Below are positions 4,770 to 7,902 of a DNA stretch of 7,902 bases, in pieces; the first letter of the stretch is position 1, and each line of letters begins with the position of its first letter. This DNA is from DASWVC01 sp036401335 (GTDB lineage: Bacteria; Verrucomicrobiota; Verrucomicrobiia; Chthoniobacterales; JAFAMB01): NCBI GenBank assembly GCA_036401335.1, contig DASWVC010000420.1:1-7902 (forward strand), read 5' to 3'. The notes beneath the pieces are model-generated. The model had not been told where the DNA came from. It saw only the letters and a list, made by a program, of their open reading frames with translations, and searched no databases. The position numbers and the translations under genes were made by a program.

Positions 4770-7703
4770 CTAAAACTTCTTGTCAACCTCGACGTAGAAG
4801 TAACGTTGAATCGGATTGGCAATCTCCGTGTCGTAGCCCTGGAAGAAATTGCCTCCCTGAGTGGACAATGGCGGGCGCGTATCAGCGATATTGTTAATGC
4901 CGAACGTGAGCGTCGTATTGGCCAGCCAGGTCCGCCAGCCTTTGGACGATCCTTTTGGCAAGGGAACGATTCCCTTGTCACTGACTACCTGCTTGCCGTC
5001 TTTGTCAAAACCAGGCTTTGGAGTCTCGGGCGTGATCTCTGCGGGAGGACCGAACTGATAGGAGATCTGCCAGTCAACAGTCGACCACTCGCCCACCCGG
5101 TGCACGTAGCCCGGCGGATTTAGACCGGCATCGATTGCCGGCAAGGTGCCTTTGTAATTATCAATAAAGTCGTGCTCGGAGTCGGAGAAATTCCAGGTGA
5201 AGCCGGTGCGAAACGTGTCGTTGCCGAACACATGCTTTGAGTAAAAGATGCTTGCCACCAATCTCAAATCGGGCAATGCAAATTGGTCGTCCGCAGCAAG
5301 GACGTAAAAGCTCGCCGTCTGGCCATCGGGATTACCTTCAAGGCGCTTCGGAGCAAAGTTGTAGATGTAGGTCGCATTAACCTCCATATCGAGCTTGCCC
5401 CAGTTGTATTCCTTCGTGACGTAGCTGCCCCCGAAATCAATGCCGTCCGTGAGCGTCGTGCCGACATTCAGGTAATTTGCATTGACTTGGGAAATCAAGC
5501 CGTTCGCCCCGCGGATCACGGCACCGGGGAAAGCGCTTTCCGCACCTACCAGAGTTTGCGTAGCAAGCGTGTTGATTTCGTTCCGCAGCTCAATCTGATA
5601 CCAGTCGACATAAGCGCTAAACCCTTTCGCCCATTTCCACCAGGAGTTCTCATCCTTGGAAGCCGGCGTCCAAATCATTTCAGCGTAATAACTGTAAGAG
5701 TTTTGCGGCTTCAGGTTCGGGTTACCGCCATTCACCAACAATATGTTGTACGTCTGCCCATTTGTTGGGTCGTTGACGGTCGCCTGGAACTGAAGGGGTG
5801 TACCAAAGAGCTGGCCTAGCGTCGGCGCAATGAAGCCTTCGGCGTAGGTAGCCCGGAAGGTGAGGTCGTCGAACGGCTTGTAGCGCAGCGCGACCTTCGG
5901 CTTGGCAGCTTCACCAAATGTGCTGTAGTCATCGTAGCGGTAGGAAAACACAACATCGAGGGCCCGGGCACCCGGCCAGGACCACTTGTCTCCCAGGATC
6001 GGGAAGTCCAACTCGCCGTACGCGCTCTTGATGTAACGCCGGGCCGACAACAATTTTCCTTGAAAGTCGGCGGAGGTGATATTGTTGTTTCGGCTGTTAA
6101 TGTCGTTGGAATTGATAAGTTCTTCCGCGCGGTACTCCACGCCGCCCGCGATCGTGATGGGTCCGCTCGGCAACTCGTACACAGTGCCGCCCAGTCTTAA
6201 CGTGGCTTGCAGCAAGCTGGTCCGGCTGTCTTCGAGCTGCTGCGTCCGAATCGCATTGTAAAACTGCTGGTTCGGGTGACCCGAAACGTTCTCGTCCGTG
6301 AACGGGTTGAAGAACTGTCCCTCATATCCGGGCAACGTCCCATTGAGGGCGGCTTGCAGATTTGCTTTGTTCTCCGAATTGTAGACCGTCTGGGTTGCGT
6401 CGCTTTCGCCGTAAAGGAAGCTGGCGTCGATAAACCAGTCGTGCGGGAGTTGAACGGTGGCGCCCACGATGTTACGGAACGTGCGCGAAATAACATCGGT
6501 CTGCCAAGTGCCAAACTCACGCAGCAACTGGCCATTCGGCGTCAGGTCTTCGCCAAAAGGATTGTACGGGTTGTTCGCAGGGATCGTGATGTTGTCGCCG
6601 GCGCTGAATCCTTGGTTGGGCGTTTCGCTTTTTTCCTCGACCCGCTGAATGATGAATTTATCGTAGAACTTCAGGTAATCGGTTGGTGAGTAATTGACGT
6701 TGAAAGTGCCGCCCCAACGGTATTCGTGCGCCGCCAATTCCTCGTCGATCGGAATGAACGTATTTGCCGGGTTGCCATTTACCTCAAAATCGTTCGCAGT
6801 GATGTTCGGGCCCACCACACCAGGTCTGACCTGGTAAGTATTGTTGGTGGTGTTCCCGGTGTAATTGCCCCGGGCCGGGAAAAAGGCCACCGGCTGGTCT
6901 GGGTAGTTGGGACTCAACTTGCTCCGGTCGCCGTAGGCGTACCAACGATTAACGGAGAGGATCGGCGACTGGTCGTAGTAGTCGAATGTGGTGACGATGT
7001 TGAAGTTGCCGCCAAGCAATTTGGTGCTCACACCTGCCGTCAGCGAACCATGGTAGGTTTCAAAGTCGCCACGCTGGCTGATCCCGTAATAATTGAAAAT
7101 GTCTGCGCCGTTGTAGCCGTCCTTCGTAATCAGGTTGACAACCCCGGCGACGGCGTCGGAACCGTAGGTGGCGCTGCCACCGTCTTTCAAAATCTCGATG
7201 CGGTCCACGGCTGCCAGCGGAATCGAGTTAAGATCGACAAACGTTTCCGTGCTATTGATCGGGAACGGGTAATTCGGAAAACGGAAGCCATCGACTAGAA
7301 TTAGTGTGGCATTGGCCGGCAAGCCACGAAGCCCGAACGCCGATGATGCCGGGGAGTTACTGTTGCCCGCAAAGGTCAGCTGATTTTGAACGCTGATCCC
7401 GCTCGGAACACGATTGAGAACGTCGTTGATGGTCTGGTTCGCTTGTTTCCCGATAAAATCCTGGTCCAGGGTCTCGACCGGCTCGGGCCCATCGCCGATC
7501 CGGGGAATCAGGTAGCCGGTGACGGTGACCCGCTGCAATTCGCCCCCTTGCGTCACGCTGGGAGCCTGCCCCGTTTGGTTGTTGTTGCCACTGGTGGCAG
7601 AGGCATTAACCTCCTGCGCCGCGGACGACGCCAAGCCAGCGGCGGCCAATAAGCCGCTAAATGCTGCAGTACGAATCAATCTCGGAGATGTGGTCGGTCT
7701 CAT
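4770..7703 (-). CDS. TonB-dependent outer-membrane receptor
   Basis: This large outer-membrane receptor (977 residues from the ATG at 7703) would import a ligand with energy from TonB-ExbB-ExbD. Residues 1-29 form a Sec signal peptide with a basic start (RPTTSPRLIR), a hydrophobic AAFSGLLAAAGLA core and an SSAA-type cleavage site. A low-complexity Asn/Gln/Ser linker leads to a TonB-box-like RVTVTGYLIP (about 57-66). The plug domain (about 75-193) contains INDVLNRVPSG, FGLRGLPANATLILVDGFR and RIEILKDGGSATYGSDAVAGVVNLIT. The rest is a beta-barrel with the common GGNPNLKPQNSYSY segment and a terminal Phe (YFYVEVDKKF) suited to BAM-dependent insertion. There is no N-terminal signalling domain, so sigma/anti-sigma control by the receptor itself is unlikely. 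No transport partner gene is adjacent, so the substrate is unknown; the plug motifs do not decide between siderophore, cobalamin and glycan. An in-frame GTG at 7751 with a stronger ribosome site would add 16 residues. Confidence 0.92.
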   Translation of the reverse strand: MRPTTSPRLIRTAAFSGLLAAAGLASSAAQEVNASATSGNNNQTGQAPSVTQGGELQRVTVTGYLIPRIGDGPEPVETLDQDFIGKQANQTINDVLNRVPSGISVQNQLTFAGNSNSPASSAFGLRGLPANATLILVDGFRFPNYPFPINSTETFVDLNSIPLAAVDRIEILKDGGSATYGSDAVAGVVNLITKDGYNGADIFNYYGISQRGDFETYHGSLTAGVSTKLLGGNFNIVTTFDYYDQSPILSVNRWYAYGDRSKLSPNYPDQPVAFFPARGNYTGNTTNNTYQVRPGVVGPNITANDFEVNGNPANTFIPIDEELAAHEYRWGGTFNVNYSPTDYLKFYDKFIIQRVEEKSETPNQGFSAGDNITIPANNPYNPFGEDLTPNGQLLREFGTWQTDVISRTFRNIVGATVQLPHDWFIDASFLYGESDATQTVYNSENKANLQAALNGTLPGYEGQFFNPFTDENVSGHPNQQFYNAIRTQQLEDSRTSLLQATLRLGGTVYELPSGPITIAGGVEYRAEELINSNDINSRNNNITSADFQGKLLSARRYIKSAYGELDFPILGDKWSWPGARALDVVFSYRYDDYSTFGEAAKPKVALRYKPFDDLTFRATYAEGFIAPTLGQLFGTPLQFQATVNDPTNGQTYNILLVNGGNPNLKPQNSYSYYAEMIWTPASKDENSWWKWAKGFSAYVDWYQIELRNEINTLATQTLVGAESAFPGAVIRGANGLISQVNANYLNVGTTLTDGIDFGGSYVTKEYNWGKLDMEVNATYIYNFAPKRLEGNPDGQTASFYVLAADDQFALPDLRLVASIFYSKHVFGNDTFRTGFTWNFSDSEHDFIDNYKGTLPAIDAGLNPPGYVHRVGEWSTVDWQISYQFGPPAEITPETPKPGFDKDGKQVVSDKGIVPLPKGSSKGWRTWLANTTLTFGINNIADTRPPLSTQGGNFFQGYDTEIANPIQRYFYVEVDKKF

Positions 7704-7748
7704 GTGTTCTGATGTTTCCCTCGACTGCCTGCCCGTTGAACAAACGTG

Positions 7749-7764
7749 CACCAGTCCGCTCCTT
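7749..7764 (-). promoter_or_regulatory. Strong ribosome binding site before an alternative GTG start of the receptor
   Basis: AAGGAG (7764-7759) lies seven bases before a GTG (7751-7749) in frame with the receptor, an ideal arrangement. The ATG at 7703 has only GAGGGA 13 bases upstream. The GTG start would put about 26 residues before the hydrophobic signal core, which is long for a Sec peptide. The ATG gives a normal signal peptide. The sequence alone does not settle which is used. Confidence 0.45.
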
Positions 7765-7862
7765 GTCTTCCATCATCGAGGGCCACGCTTGGCCAGCCAG
7801 AGCCAAAGATCAGACGTCCTTTTACAGTCCTCATGTCCCTCGATTTCTCCTGGAAAGTGGGC

Positions 7863-7891
7863 TTTTAAGCGAAGTAACACGCTTTTGTCAA
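7863..7891 (-). promoter_or_regulatory. Candidate sigma-70-type promoter for the receptor gene
   Basis: On the minus strand a perfect TTGACA (7891-7886) is followed after 17 bases by TTAAAA (7868-7863), a weak -10 (three of six matches). It is the only consensus -35 seen upstream of the receptor. A start site near 7855 would give an untranslated leader of roughly 100-150 bases. The right-hand edge of the window hides any upstream operator. Confidence 0.5.
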
Positions 7892-7902
7892 GAAATTGGC
7901 GT

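Noticed and set aside
6726..7298. 190-codon plus-strand ORF inside the receptor
   Set aside because: It is antisense to the conserved plug domain; its Val/Arg-rich composition is what the reverse frame of this gene gives.
7740..7777. Second short ORF in the receptor leader starting at ATGATG (7777-7772)
   Set aside because: It has no ribosome binding site, no recognisable product, and overlaps both receptor start candidates in another frame.

Overview
This GC-rich bacterial window carries four complete minus-strand genes, one minus-strand gene cut by the left edge, and one decayed plus-strand gene. The best guess at source is a member of the Verrucomicrobiota or a nearby soil or freshwater group. 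That guess rests on the recalled style of the HisC, amidase and TonB-receptor proteins and on palindromic intergenic repeats of a kind I associate with that phylum. No marker gene is present, so the assignment is tentative.

Layout from right to left, in the direction of most transcription. At 7863-7891 there is a candidate promoter with a perfect TTGACA -35 box. It reads through a long leader into a large TonB-dependent outer-membrane receptor (4770-7703, with an alternative GTG start at 7751), which is followed by a Rho-independent-type terminator (4705-4740). Next comes a gene-poor stretch (about 4077-4769). It holds a cluster of GC-rich palindromes and, on the plus strand, the remnant of a Fic-family AMP-transferase gene that keeps its inhibitory-helix motif but has lost the catalytic domain. 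Then follow a Tat-exported amidase-signature hydrolase (2193-4076), an unrecognised conserved-looking protein (1458-2057), and a DUF6036/AbiEii-type nucleotidyltransferase (904-1488) whose start overlaps the previous gene by 31 bp. After a gap of about 346 bp with no clear gene comes the N-terminal part of histidinol-phosphate aminotransferase (hisC), which runs off the left edge.

Together these look like an accessory patch between housekeeping genes. The receptor and the exported amidase are envelope or nutrient functions. The overlapping hypothetical/nucleotidyltransferase pair is the best candidate for an undescribed two-gene module, possibly toxin-antitoxin or defence. The Fic remnant and the palindromes suggest past gene gain and loss here. 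There is no CRISPR array, rRNA, convincing tRNA or intact transposase in the window.
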